A stretch of DNA of 64,000 bases from Vibrio crassostreae. Its GTDB lineage: Bacteria > Pseudomonadota > Gammaproteobacteria > Enterobacterales > Vibrionaceae. A program made the position numbers and the translations under genes. Every line of letters begins with the position of its first letter. The first letter of the stretch is position 1. Positions 16,880-24,724 of this stretch are shown here, in pieces. Where the stretch lies: the NCBI RefSeq assembly GCF_024347415.1, contig NZ_AP025477.1, positions 1,612,001 to 1,676,000 on the forward strand, in the 5' to 3' direction. The notes below the pieces were generated by a model. That model was not told the DNA's origin and ran no database searches. It saw only the letters and a program-made list of their open reading frames with translations.

Positions 16880-19495
16880 ATGTTATTATTTATCAAATAT
16901 ATCAAGAATTTAGGTGGAAATTTGCTTTCATACCAACAAACTTATACTTGGAAAAGTACTTTAGGGATTACTGATGACGGTAACCAGAACGCTATAAATC
17001 GCTTAAAATCCAACTTTGAAGAAATGCGTACCAAAGTGGCTGTTTTAGCGAACGAAATCGCTTCCTCACTCCCTGATTTTACAGTTCATGATATCTCGCA
17101 TATCGATTCATTGTGGGAAATGGCTGATATTATCTGTGGTGATGACTATCCACTTAATCCGATTGAAGGTTTTGTCTTGGGAGGTGCATTTCTTTTACAT
17201 GATGTTGCTATGTCTATCCAGTCATATCCTAATGGCGTAAGTGATTTAGAGAAACTAGATTTATGGAAAGATACAGTAGTTCAACGGCATAAGGCTTTGG
17301 GCATACCCGCCCCTAGCCGTTTTGAGTATGAGGAATTAACGCCGCAGATTAGAGATTACGTAGTTTGTACACTTTTACGTAAACTTCATGCTGAAACGGC
17401 GGAAAAAATTGTTAATTTTTCGTGGCCTAATAAAGTCGATCAGTCACCAACTTTTTTGATCAACGATGTCGAGATACGTCAAGGACTTGGGCGTCTCATT
17501 GGTAAAATTGCCCATAGTCACTGGTGGGATTTAAATAAAGTAGAATCCGAATTCGAACGACAAATTGGTGCGCCAGGTTGGTGTTCAAGAGAATGGAAAG
17601 TCGACCCTTTGAAAGTAGCATGTGTTCTAAGAGCTTGTGATGCTTCACACATCGATGCAAGAAGAGCCCCTTCATTTCTAAGGACTGTTAGAAAGCTTGA
17701 CCCATATTCTGATTTACATTGGGACTTCCAATCAAAGCTACTTAAACCTTATCTGTCCGGTGAAAGCTTATATTACAGTTCTGCAAGTTCTTTTCCTGTA
17801 GAAAGTGCTGATTCGTGGTGGTTGTGTCACGAAGCTCTCGAAATGATCGACAATGAGCTACGGTCTGTTGACTCTTTATTAACAGATAAACAAATGCCTC
17901 GTTTCTCTGCTAGAAGGGTCTTTGGTGTGGAATCACCAGAACGGTTGACTTCTTTAATCCCGACCGATGGATGGCAGCCAATTGATGCAACTATTCACAT
18001 AGGTGATTTACCGAGCATCATCCGCTCCTTAGGGGGCTATGAACTATACGGAAATAAGCCAGAGACGGCTCTTCGTGAGTTAATTCAAAATTCATCTGAT
18101 GCCATCAAGGCTAGGAGAAAACTTGAAGGACGCGATAATGAATGGGGTAAAATTCAGATAACAGCATTTCAAGAAAGTAGCGCTATAGCGATATCGATAG
18201 AAGATAATGGAATCGGTATGTCTTTAGATGTGATCAAGAAATACTTATTTGATTTTGGCTCAAGTTACTGGAATTCAGAGTTACTGCAAGAAGAACATCC
18301 AGGATTGATTTCTAAAGATGTCCCTCATACTGGTAAATACGGAATCGGTTTCTTTTCTATTTTTATGATGTCGGATCAAATTAAAATTATTACAAGAAAG
18401 TGCACTGATTCACAACAGAGTACCAAGGTCATTGAGTTTAGGGAAGGTTTGTCCAGAAGGCCAATTATACGAAATGCTCGAACAGATGAGTACTTGATTG
18501 ATGGTGGAACAAAGATATCTCTCAATATTAATGATAATAGTATAATTGAAAGGTTATTCCCAAAAAATGAAGATTTTCAAACAGATTTAGTCATTATCTG
18601 TAATAGACTCGCACCTGCTTTAGATGTTGATTTACATATATCAGACTTAGTACATAATACTGAAGTTACACATACTGCTAACAGTTGGATGAAAATGTCT
18701 GATCCAGATTTTTGTGCTTATATGAATACAATTAGGCCTCCTCACTTACGTCTATCTGATACAAATTATGATAATGAATTAGCTACTAATGTTAAGTTCT
18801 TGTACGACGAATCAGGAAAGCCAATTGGTAGAGGATGGATTAGACGTAAACCTTATTCAGAAAGTGTCCCTGGCCTAATTGTGGTAAACGGGCTAACAGA
18901 AGGCGGACTTCGTAACGTATCAGGTATATTTTTTGCAAGAAATGAGAATGCAGCAAGAGATGTTTGCTCGTTAATTGCGACAAATGACGAACTTGGAAAT
19001 TGGGCAACAGAGCAGTTTGAGTTAGCTAAAAAACTATTCGATAACGATAAACTCTTCGAGTGTAGCTCATTCATGAAATCACACTATGCAAGGAATAAAG
19101 ATATCCCTTTCATAAGCTGTAAAGATCGACAATATAGTGAATTAGAATTCATTGATCATATCAAAGATATAGACAAACTGATTGTCACTAATCACTATTT
19201 TATGAAAGGTTCAGCTTCTACTTATGATAACTTAGAAATCTACGATAACGTTTATTTTATTGATTTGCATGGAAATGAATCAGTATATCAACTCAATGCT
19301 CGAAGAATTGATAATTATCAAGAAATAGAAAAGAATAATGCATTTTACCGTGTGTCAGAACTATTATCTGAAGCTTGGGGGATGGATGTTGATTTTATAG
19401 TTGAAAAGCATCGTGATCGTCATAATAATATACCAATTGCAAAGAATAATAATATAGAGCTAAGTGAGTATGGGTATGTTTTTGATAGGATATAA
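16880..19495 (+). CDS. HD domain-Hsp90-like ATPase fusion protein (putative conflict/defence protein)
   Basis: An 871-aa soluble protein with no signal peptide. Residues about 60-270 form an HD-type metal-dependent phosphohydrolase domain: VHDISHIDSLW (His70, His74), FLLHDVAM (His107-Asp108), IAHSHWWD (His212, His214) and RACDASHID (Asp254, Asp259). Residues about 370-560 are a GHKL ATPase close to Hsp90: the N box ALRELIQNSSDAIKARR (Glu400, Asn404), IEDNGIGM, GKYGIGFFSIFMMSDQIKI, and GGTKISLNI. The C-terminal 300 residues match nothing I know and lack the Hsp90 dimerisation domain. HD-Ce domains fused to Hsp90-like ATPases were catalogued among prokaryotic conflict systems. Codon use is AT-rich unlike its neighbours, and the gene stands alone. 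The ATG at 16880 has no ribosome binding site; a TTG at 16922 after AGGTGG is a likely true start. Confidence 0.85.
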   Translation: MLLFIKYIKNLGGNLLSYQQTYTWKSTLGITDDGNQNAINRLKSNFEEMRTKVAVLANEIASSLPDFTVHDISHIDSLWEMADIICGDDYPLNPIEGFVLGGAFLLHDVAMSIQSYPNGVSDLEKLDLWKDTVVQRHKALGIPAPSRFEYEELTPQIRDYVVCTLLRKLHAETAEKIVNFSWPNKVDQSPTFLINDVEIRQGLGRLIGKIAHSHWWDLNKVESEFERQIGAPGWCSREWKVDPLKVACVLRACDASHIDARRAPSFLRTVRKLDPYSDLHWDFQSKLLKPYLSGESLYYSSASSFPVESADSWWLCHEALEMIDNELRSVDSLLTDKQMPRFSARRVFGVESPERLTSLIPTDGWQPIDATIHIGDLPSIIRSLGGYELYGNKPETALRELIQNSSDAIKARRKLEGRDNEWGKIQITAFQESSAIAISIEDNGIGMSLDVIKKYLFDFGSSYWNSELLQEEHPGLISKDVPHTGKYGIGFFSIFMMSDQIKIITRKCTDSQQSTKVIEFREGLSRRPIIRNARTDEYLIDGGTKISLNINDNSIIERLFPKNEDFQTDLVIICNRLAPALDVDLHISDLVHNTEVTHTANSWMKMSDPDFCAYMNTIRPPHLRLSDTNYDNELATNVKFLYDESGKPIGRGWIRRKPYSESVPGLIVVNGLTEGGLRNVSGIFFARNENAARDVCSLIATNDELGNWATEQFELAKKLFDNDKLFECSSFMKSHYARNKDIPFISCKDRQYSELEFIDHIKDIDKLIVTNHYFMKGSASTYDNLEIYDNVYFIDLHGNESVYQLNARRIDNYQEIEKNNAFYRVSELLSEAWGMDVDFIVEKHRDRHNNIPIAKNNNIELSEYGYVFDRI

Positions 19496-19867
19496 TAGAA
19501 ACTAACTGTCCACACTAGTTCAGCGTATTACTTAATAATATGTGTAGATATGGCGATGGATTTCTAGTGCAGATTGAGCAATAAGATCTGTTAATACTTA
19601 TTGTGACTTTACAATTTTTCCTGACGGTATACTTGTAAAGTCGCGCTGTGTTTGAATTGACCACCGCAAGCCCACATATCGAAATTTTGCTTTTTGCTTT
19701 GTTTCAACAGTTCGATCAAATGTACTTTTCCGCCCCAACTTGACCTGCATCAGTGACTTGTTTGGTTTCGGGTCTCATAAACCCTTTCTGTTACTCATAG
19801 TATTGGTTTTATGAGGCTGCTCTATGATATATTTCTCGGCCAAGTGTATTACAGACGAAGGCTAGCA
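19496..19867. other. Intergenic region, 372 bp
   Basis: Right flank of the AT-rich island. Contains the inverted repeat at 19605-19642 and the leader of the DUF3283 gene. A 50-codon open frame on the minus strand (19598-19750) was seen but has no supporting evidence. Confidence 0.45.
19605..19642. repeat. Inverted repeat downstream of the HD/Hsp90-like gene
   Basis: GACTTTACAA (19605-19614) and TTGTAAAGTC (19633-19642) form a perfect 10-bp inverted repeat with an 18-nt spacer. There is no T run after it, so it could be a protein site or a weak terminator of the island gene. Confidence 0.55.
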
Positions 19868-20077
19868 ATGTCTATCAACCTTTCACTCCTTCCACCCAGC
19901 GAGAAAAATAAAATCGAACTGGATAAGCAAGCATCGTTTCTTGTATGGAAACTGAAGCAAGCGAAATGTGGCCCTGAAGCCATTGTTGAAGAAGCAATGA
20001 AGCTAGGTGACCCAGATGAAAAGGTGTGGTTTGAACAGTCTGTAGAAAAATACAAACGGGTAATGGGTGTCGCATAA
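19868..20077 (+). CDS. DUF3283 family small protein
   Basis: A 69-aa cytoplasmic protein, SINLSLLPPSEKNKIELDKQ followed by ASFLVWKLKQ and ending KYKRVMGVA. It fits the vibrio-restricted DUF3283 family as I recall it; function unknown. The start at 19868 has GAAGG seven bases upstream, whereas the longer frame from 19811 has none. It lies just before the YebC-family gene, an arrangement I believe is common on vibrio chromosome 2. Confidence 0.8.
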   Translation: MSINLSLLPPSEKNKIELDKQASFLVWKLKQAKCGPEAIVEEAMKLGDPDEKVWFEQSVEKYKRVMGVA

Positions 20078-20173
20078 ACGCAGACAAACCTTGCCCAGCA
20101 ATGCTGTAGAATTGAAATGACACAGTAATTTGCTAGAATTTGCACCGTTAATTGAATCAGAGAGAAGATCCCG

Positions 20174-20890
20174 ATGGGAAGAAGTTTTGAAGTGCGCAAG
20201 GCCTCAATGGCGAAAACTGCAGGCGCAAAAATTAAAGTTTATTCTAAATACGGTAAAGAGATTTACGTACTGGCTAAGAACGGCAGCTCTGACCCAGACA
20301 TGAACCTACCTCTTAAGCACCTGATTGCTAAAGCGAAGAAAGACCAAGTACCAGCTCACGTTATCGACAAAGCGATCGATAAAGCGAACGGCGGCGGCGG
20401 TGAAGACTTCCAACCAGCTCGTTACGAAGGTTTTGGCCCAGGTGGCACAAGCGTAATCGTTGACTGTCTAACTGACAACGGCAACCGTACTTTCCAAGAC
20501 GTTCGCCAATGTTTCGTTAAGACTGGCGCGAAAATCGGTGTTGAAGGTACTGTTTCTCACATGTTCGCTCACCAAGCTGTATTCCAGTTCAAAGGCGAAG
20601 ACGACGAGATCATCCTAGAAACGCTAATGATGGAAGACGTAGACGTGACTGACGTTGAGCTAGAAGACGGTGTTATCACTGTATTCGCTCCAACGACTGA
20701 GTTCTTCAAAACGAAGACTGCACTAAACACTGCGTTCCCAGAGCTAACTCTAGACGTTGAGGAAATCACTTTCGTTCCTCAAACGACTACGCCAGTAGCT
20801 GAAGAAGATTCTGAGAAGTTCCAGAAGTTCTTAGACATGCTTGACGACTGCGATGATGTTCAGCAGGTTTACCACAACGCTGAGCTGTAA
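20174..20890 (+). CDS. YebC/PmpR family DNA-binding or translation-associated protein
   Basis: A 238-aa cytoplasmic protein of the YebC family. The start is a variant of the family's usual one ([20 protein letters not shown]), and the family blocks [33 protein letters not shown] and the C-terminal [20 protein letters not shown] are present. YebC proteins were described as transcriptional regulators and, more recently, as ribosome-associated factors that help translation of proline stretches. This sub-branch begins MGRSFEVRK and is the second vibrio paralogue. Codon use is strongly optimised, which suggests high expression. A strong terminator follows. Confidence 0.92.
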   Translation: MGRSFEVRKASMAKTAGAKIKVYSKYGKEIYVLAKNGSSDPDMNLPLKHLIAKAKKDQVPAHVIDKAIDKANGGGGEDFQPARYEGFGPGGTSVIVDCLTDNGNRTFQDVRQCFVKTGAKIGVEGTVSHMFAHQAVFQFKGEDDEIILETLMMEDVDVTDVELEDGVITVFAPTTEFFKTKTALNTAFPELTLDVEEITFVPQTTTPVAEEDSEKFQKFLDMLDDCDDVQQVYHNAEL

Positions 20891-20913
20891 TCTTTACAGT
20901 AACAACAGTTATT

Positions 20914-20944
20914 AAAAAAACCGAGCCTAGTGCTCGGTTTTTTT
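20914..20944 (+). terminator. Intrinsic terminator after yebC-family gene
   Basis: ACCGAGC (20920-20926), loop CTAGT, GCTCGGT (20932-20938), flanked by A and T runs. Confidence 0.92.
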
Positions 20945-21056
20945 ATGGGCGCAATTCAGGCGTTTATCCATGAACAGCGTTTTTTGAACGCATCTCTTTG
21001 ATCGCAGCCTCTTAATGATATTGTCTAGAACATAGCTCCTGAACATTAACCCTTGA

Positions 21057-21308
21057 TCATCGTTCCGTGATCTCAGGTTTGCAAAGCGTTCTCGGGCGAC
21101 AAATCCATGCAGAGAGTTTTCTGATCAAAGGGAGCACGGTGAGGTTGAGCACGATGGCACACGGCCAAGCAATGAAAAAGCTTTGCATCCAGATTGGCGG
21201 CCATTCGCGGCTGAACCCCATTTTGTAGCCAGAAATTAACCCAGACATGATGGTCGCCATGGTCAGGGAGGATAAAATCGCGGTTACCCAAAATTGTTTG
21301 TTGTTCAT
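21057..21308 (-). CDS. DUF2798 family small membrane protein
   Basis: An 83-aa inner-membrane protein with two helices (about residues 7-27 and 43-63), separated by a short loop GYKMGFSREWPPIWMQSFFI, which is the DUF2798 pattern. Function unknown. It is divergent from a LysR-type regulator 85 bp away, which may control it. No partner gene follows. Confidence 0.85.
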   Translation of the reverse strand: MNNKQFWVTAILSSLTMATIMSGLISGYKMGFSREWPPIWMQSFFIAWPCAIVLNLTVLPLIRKLSAWICRPRTLCKPEITER

Positions 21309-21393
21309 ATTATGTTTCTCCCGTGATTTTCTGTTGTTGATGAGATAAGGTTACTCCTATCCATTAATGAGAAAAATAGGCACATATAGAAGT

Positions 21394-22293
21394 ATGAATT
21401 CCATATTTGGAAACATTGATGATCTGTTCTTATTCTGTGCAGTGGTTGAAGAGGGCTCTTTGCTATCAGCCTCGAAACGGCTGCAACTGCCTGTGTCGAC
21501 TATGTCACGTCGGTTAACCGCATTGGAAGATCGCCTTAATATCCGACTTTTGGAAAAGAAAGGTCGTGAGCTGGTGGCCACTAAAGATGGTGAAGCGGCC
21601 TTTGCAGCGCTGAGTAGCAGCATGGAGTCACTGCATCAAGGGTTTAGTAGCTTGCTTGAAGAGCGCGATGCTATCCAAGGCAAAATAAAGCTCGCGGTGC
21701 CTCATAACTTCTATAGCGGTTTTCTTCGCCCGACTGTCGAGCAATTCCTTGCTGAGTACCCAAAAGTACAACTCAACCTCATCTTGAGCCAACAGCAAGT
21801 GGTGCCTGAAACCGATCGTGATTTGTTGATCACGTTTCAAATTTCCGACATGGACGGCATGATTGCGCGACCACTCTTTAAGGCCAAGCACGGATTTTTT
21901 GCGAGCCAAGAGTATCTGGATTCTCGTGAAGAGATTAAAAAGCCAGACGATCTCGAGCATCAAGAGTGGATTAATGTCGATGATGTGTTTGATATGCCGC
22001 TCTACAAATCTGGTCAGTTAGAGCAGATGGTGACGATCAAACCTAAGTTCATCGTTAACGATATTTATGCGGTTGCGGCCGCTGCGCAAAAGGGATTGGG
22101 CATCGCCTCACTGCCTTTTCGTCATGTTTCTCCGGAAATGAATCTGATTCAAGTGCTCCCTGAGTATCATCGGGGTGATCGCCAAGCATATTTAGTGTAC
22201 AAAGAAAGAAAATATCAGCCGAAGGCTTTGACTTTGCTTATCGAGACCTTGATTGAGAGCGTTCGCTCGTTCCATCACGATGAGCTGAGTTAA
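21394..22293 (+). CDS. LysR-type transcriptional regulator
   Basis: A 299-aa regulator (308 if the upstream ATG at 21367 is used; neither has a strong ribosome binding site). The N-terminal winged HTH is seen in FCAVVEEGSLLSASKRLQLP then VSTMSRRLTALEDRLNIRLL; the rest is the periplasmic-binding-like effector domain. The HTH resembles the CrgA/YhjC-type group. It is divergent from the DUF2798 gene and 17 bp upstream of an NAD(P)-dependent dehydrogenase gene with which it is probably co-transcribed. The effector is unknown. Confidence 0.9.
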   Translation: MNSIFGNIDDLFLFCAVVEEGSLLSASKRLQLPVSTMSRRLTALEDRLNIRLLEKKGRELVATKDGEAAFAALSSSMESLHQGFSSLLEERDAIQGKIKLAVPHNFYSGFLRPTVEQFLAEYPKVQLNLILSQQQVVPETDRDLLITFQISDMDGMIARPLFKAKHGFFASQEYLDSREEIKKPDDLEHQEWINVDDVFDMPLYKSGQLEQMVTIKPKFIVNDIYAVAAAAQKGLGIASLPFRHVSPEMNLIQVLPEYHRGDRQAYLVYKERKYQPKALTLLIETLIESVRSFHHDELS

Positions 22294-22310
22294 ATGAAAA
22301 GGAGAAAGAA

Positions 22311-23186
22311 ATGAAAGTAAGTTTTATCGGGCTAGGCGTAATGGGTTTCCCAATGGCAGGCCACCTAGTCAAAGCCGGTTTTGAGGTAACGGTATTTAAC
22401 CGCACTCATAGCAAAGCACTAGACTGGGCTGATAAACACCAAGGTAAAGCCGCTGAGAGCGTAGCTGAGTGTGTCGCTGAAGCCGACGTAGTATTAGTTT
22501 GTGTTGGCAACGATGACGACGTACGCAGTATGACAACCAGCGAAACAGGCGCACTGGCAGCAATGAAGCCAAACGCGATTCTTGTTGACCACACCACAAC
22601 GTCGGCAGTCCTGTCTGAAGAGCTTGAAGTCGCTGCGAAGGAAGCTGGTGTTCGCTTCATGGATGCACCAGTGTCTGGTGGTCAAGCGGGCGCAGAAAAC
22701 GGTGTGCTAACTATCATGTGTGGTGGTGAACAAGAGCTATTCAACGACCTTCAACCTGTATTCGAAGCTTACGGAAAATCGTCGGTTCTGATGGGTAAAG
22801 TCGGCCAAGGCCAACGCGCAAAAATGGTTAATCAGATCTGCATCGCGGGTGTATTGAACGGTTTATCTGAAGGTTTGGTACTTGCTGAAAAATCAGGTTT
22901 GGATATCCCAACTCTGGTTGATTGTCTTAAAAACGGCGCAGCAGGCTCATGGCAGATGGAAAACCGCGCTACCACAATGGCGCAAGACAAGTTCGATTTC
23001 GGTTTCGCAATTGATTGGATGATCAAAGACTTAGGCTTCTGCCTAGATGAAGCAGAGCGCCAAGGCATCCAGCTTCCACTGACTGAAAAAACCAACAACG
23101 CATACAAGGCATTGTCTGCCGAAGGACAAGGCCGCATGGATACATCAGTATTGATGAAAGCTGTCGTTGAAGAGACGAAGAAGTAG
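22311..23186 (+). CDS. NAD(P)-dependent beta-hydroxyacid dehydrogenase (3-hydroxyisobutyrate dehydrogenase family)
   Basis: A 291-aa cytoplasmic oxidoreductase. The Rossmann nucleotide-binding motif is FIGLGVMGFPMAGHL at the N-terminus; the substrate-binding motif is MDAPVSGGQAGAENG, and the catalytic Lys lies in GQGQRAKMVNQI. The family contains 3-hydroxyisobutyrate dehydrogenase, tartronate semialdehyde reductase and GLYR-type succinic semialdehyde reductases; the motifs do not separate them, and no pathway gene is next to it. AAAGGAGAAAG gives a strong ribosome binding site. It follows the LysR gene by 17 bp and ends in a terminator. Confidence 0.9.
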   Translation: MKVSFIGLGVMGFPMAGHLVKAGFEVTVFNRTHSKALDWADKHQGKAAESVAECVAEADVVLVCVGNDDDVRSMTTSETGALAAMKPNAILVDHTTTSAVLSEELEVAAKEAGVRFMDAPVSGGQAGAENGVLTIMCGGEQELFNDLQPVFEAYGKSSVLMGKVGQGQRAKMVNQICIAGVLNGLSEGLVLAEKSGLDIPTLVDCLKNGAAGSWQMENRATTMAQDKFDFGFAIDWMIKDLGFCLDEAERQGIQLPLTEKTNNAYKALSAEGQGRMDTSVLMKAVVEETKK

Positions 23187-23222
23187 CAAGACAGAAGTAA
23201 TTGAAGCTTCGTTTAGATAACT

Positions 23223-23252
23223 AAAAATAGCCGCTGATTAGTGGCTATTTTT
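23223..23252 (+). terminator. Intrinsic terminator after dehydrogenase gene
   Basis: AAAAATAGCC-GCT-GATT-AGT-GGCTATTTTT stem with T run, also able to stop the convergent ROK gene. Confidence 0.85.
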
Positions 23253-23271
23253 TTGTTTGTGTTAGCTAACT

Positions 23272-24501
23272 TTATTTAGAACTTTCAGGTGTGTTGGTGG
23301 CTTTAATCCCTAGATGTGCTAAAGGCAGAAGTAGCTCATTTGACATCACGTTGTGATAGTTACCTTTATGAACCAAATCTTCATCACTTTCATCAAGAAC
23401 CAGTTCGATATTGCTTGCCAGATCCGGAAGCAATAAACGAAATGTGTATTCCTTTACACGATTTAAGAAATCAGCCCCTAATTGCGTCAGTTCATCACCA
23501 ATTACCACTAAATCAGGGTTTAATTGGTTAATATTGTTCACTAATCCATGTGCTAAGCACTTAGCTAAGTAATCAACCGCGTTTATCGCAGCAGATTCTC
23601 TGTCATGAAATGCATTTACTACCATTTCAAAGTCCGCGGATACTAATGAGGCCTCTTCCTTGTAACGTTCAATCAAGGCCGTTGTTGAACTATACAGCTC
23701 AAGGCAACCTAGATTGCCACACTTACATTGCGGCCCTTGAAAATTGATCGATGTGTGACCAATTTCTCCAGCCGTCCCTAAACTACCGTGATAAACCTGC
23801 CCTTCAATCACTAAGCCCGAACCGACCCCCTGCCCAAGAGAGACATACAGTAAAACGCTTGCTTCATAAGTGCTTTGTAGCTGGCGCCAAACCGCGAGTG
23901 CAGCCAATTTTGCATCATGGCCTGCATAGATTGGATAGTCTGGAAATTGCTCTCGCATGTGGGAAATAAAATCAACATCTTGCCAATTTTTTGCGTCGGT
24001 CATCAGTATAATTTTATTATCTTGCTCTAAGAATGGGCCGGGCATCGCAACCGAGATCCCTAAAACATCACCTTCCTGCTCATTCAGAACATCGCTCACT
24101 TGCTTGGTCAAATACTCGATCAGCTCTTCTGGGCTATTATCAGTATTAATTGGTTTGACTATGCTGGTTAGCGAAACACCATTGAGATCGTAGGTATCAA
24201 TTGAGAAGTTAGTACGCTGTATTCGAACGGACACAATTCGTAGATGTTGGGTATTGAACCCCAGATAGATAGAGCTTCGACCACGTGCCGCTTTTCGCAC
24301 ACCAGTTTCAACAATAAGTCCTTGTTCTATTAGAGGTTTTATCGCTCTAGTTACCGTCGCTTGGTCAAGTCCAACCAATTGGCTGATCTCTTTTCTGGAG
24401 CAACTACCACTATTGTGAAGTGCATTAAGAATGACGCGCTTATTATGATTTTGTACATCATCTAACGAAACGCCCAGTCCGCTTCTCATAGGCTTATTCA
24501 T
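23272..24501 (-). CDS. ROK family transcriptional repressor
   Basis: A 409-aa regulator: an N-terminal winged HTH (NHNKRVILNALHNSGSCSRK then EISQLVGLDQATVTRAIKPL) followed by a sugar-kinase-like ROK domain. The zinc motif is present as CKCGNLGCLE and the ROK signature around VSLGQGVGSGLVIEGQVYHG. The start at 24501 is chosen because AGGAGA lies five bases upstream; a longer frame to 24585 has no such site. It is divergent from the GH32 gene and almost certainly controls the sucrose/fructan genes. Four copies of a TTTAATTG-N7-CAATTAAA motif in the two promoters of this island are the likely binding sites. The natural inducer is probably a sugar such as fructose or sucrose. Confidence 0.92.
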   Translation of the reverse strand: MNKPMRSGLGVSLDDVQNHNKRVILNALHNSGSCSRKEISQLVGLDQATVTRAIKPLIEQGLIVETGVRKAARGRSSIYLGFNTQHLRIVSVRIQRTNFSIDTYDLNGVSLTSIVKPINTDNSPEELIEYLTKQVSDVLNEQEGDVLGISVAMPGPFLEQDNKIILMTDAKNWQDVDFISHMREQFPDYPIYAGHDAKLAALAVWRQLQSTYEASVLLYVSLGQGVGSGLVIEGQVYHGSLGTAGEIGHTSINFQGPQCKCGNLGCLELYSSTTALIERYKEEASLVSADFEMVVNAFHDRESAAINAVDYLAKCLAHGLVNNINQLNPDLVVIGDELTQLGADFLNRVKEYTFRLLLPDLASNIELVLDESDEDLVHKGNYHNVMSNELLLPLAHLGIKATNTPESSK

Positions 24502-24642
24502 AGTTCTCCTGACCAATTTGATCTGCAATAACGTTCCAATGGATCTACACAATATATAGAAAAAGTTAAGTTTCAATAAAATCATATAGTTAGAAATTGA
24601 GTCTACTTTACTTATGTGAGCGCAATCTCAAGTTCATCATAC

Positions 24643-24665
24643 TATATTTGTTAGCTGCAATTAAA
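24643..24665. promoter_or_regulatory. ROK operator site 1 (divergent promoter)
   Basis: TATATTTG-TTAGCTG-CAATTAAA: 14 of 16 arm positions agree with TTTAATTG-N7-CAATTAAA. It starts exactly 32 bp before site 2. Confidence 0.55.
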
Positions 24666-24674
24666 TGAAATATA

Positions 24675-24697
24675 TTTGATTGCAGGTTGCAATTAAA
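24675..24697. promoter_or_regulatory. ROK operator site 2 (upstream of GH32 gene)
   Basis: TTTGATTG-CAGGTTG-CAATTAAA, one mismatch to the shared motif. It is centred in a longer near-perfect palindrome whose 18-bp arms lie at 24667-24684 and 24688-24705. Confidence 0.7.
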
Positions 24698-24724
24698 TAT
24701 ATTTCGATAACATTGGAGGTCCTT

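Noticed and set aside
16880..19495. HD/Hsp90-like protein as HtpG chaperone
   Set aside because: It has the Hsp90 ATPase motifs but carries an N-terminal HD domain and no Hsp90 C-terminal dimerisation domain; HtpG begins with the ATPase domain.
19598..19750. 50-codon minus-strand frame between the HD/Hsp90-like gene and the DUF3283 gene
   Set aside because: Short, no family likeness; the Lys/Arg-rich translation is compatible with chance in this sequence.
24667..24705. Long palindrome at the GH32 promoter as a mobile-element end or CRISPR repeat
   Set aside because: It is explained by the ROK operator motif shared with the aldolase promoter; there are no arrays, transposase or target duplications.
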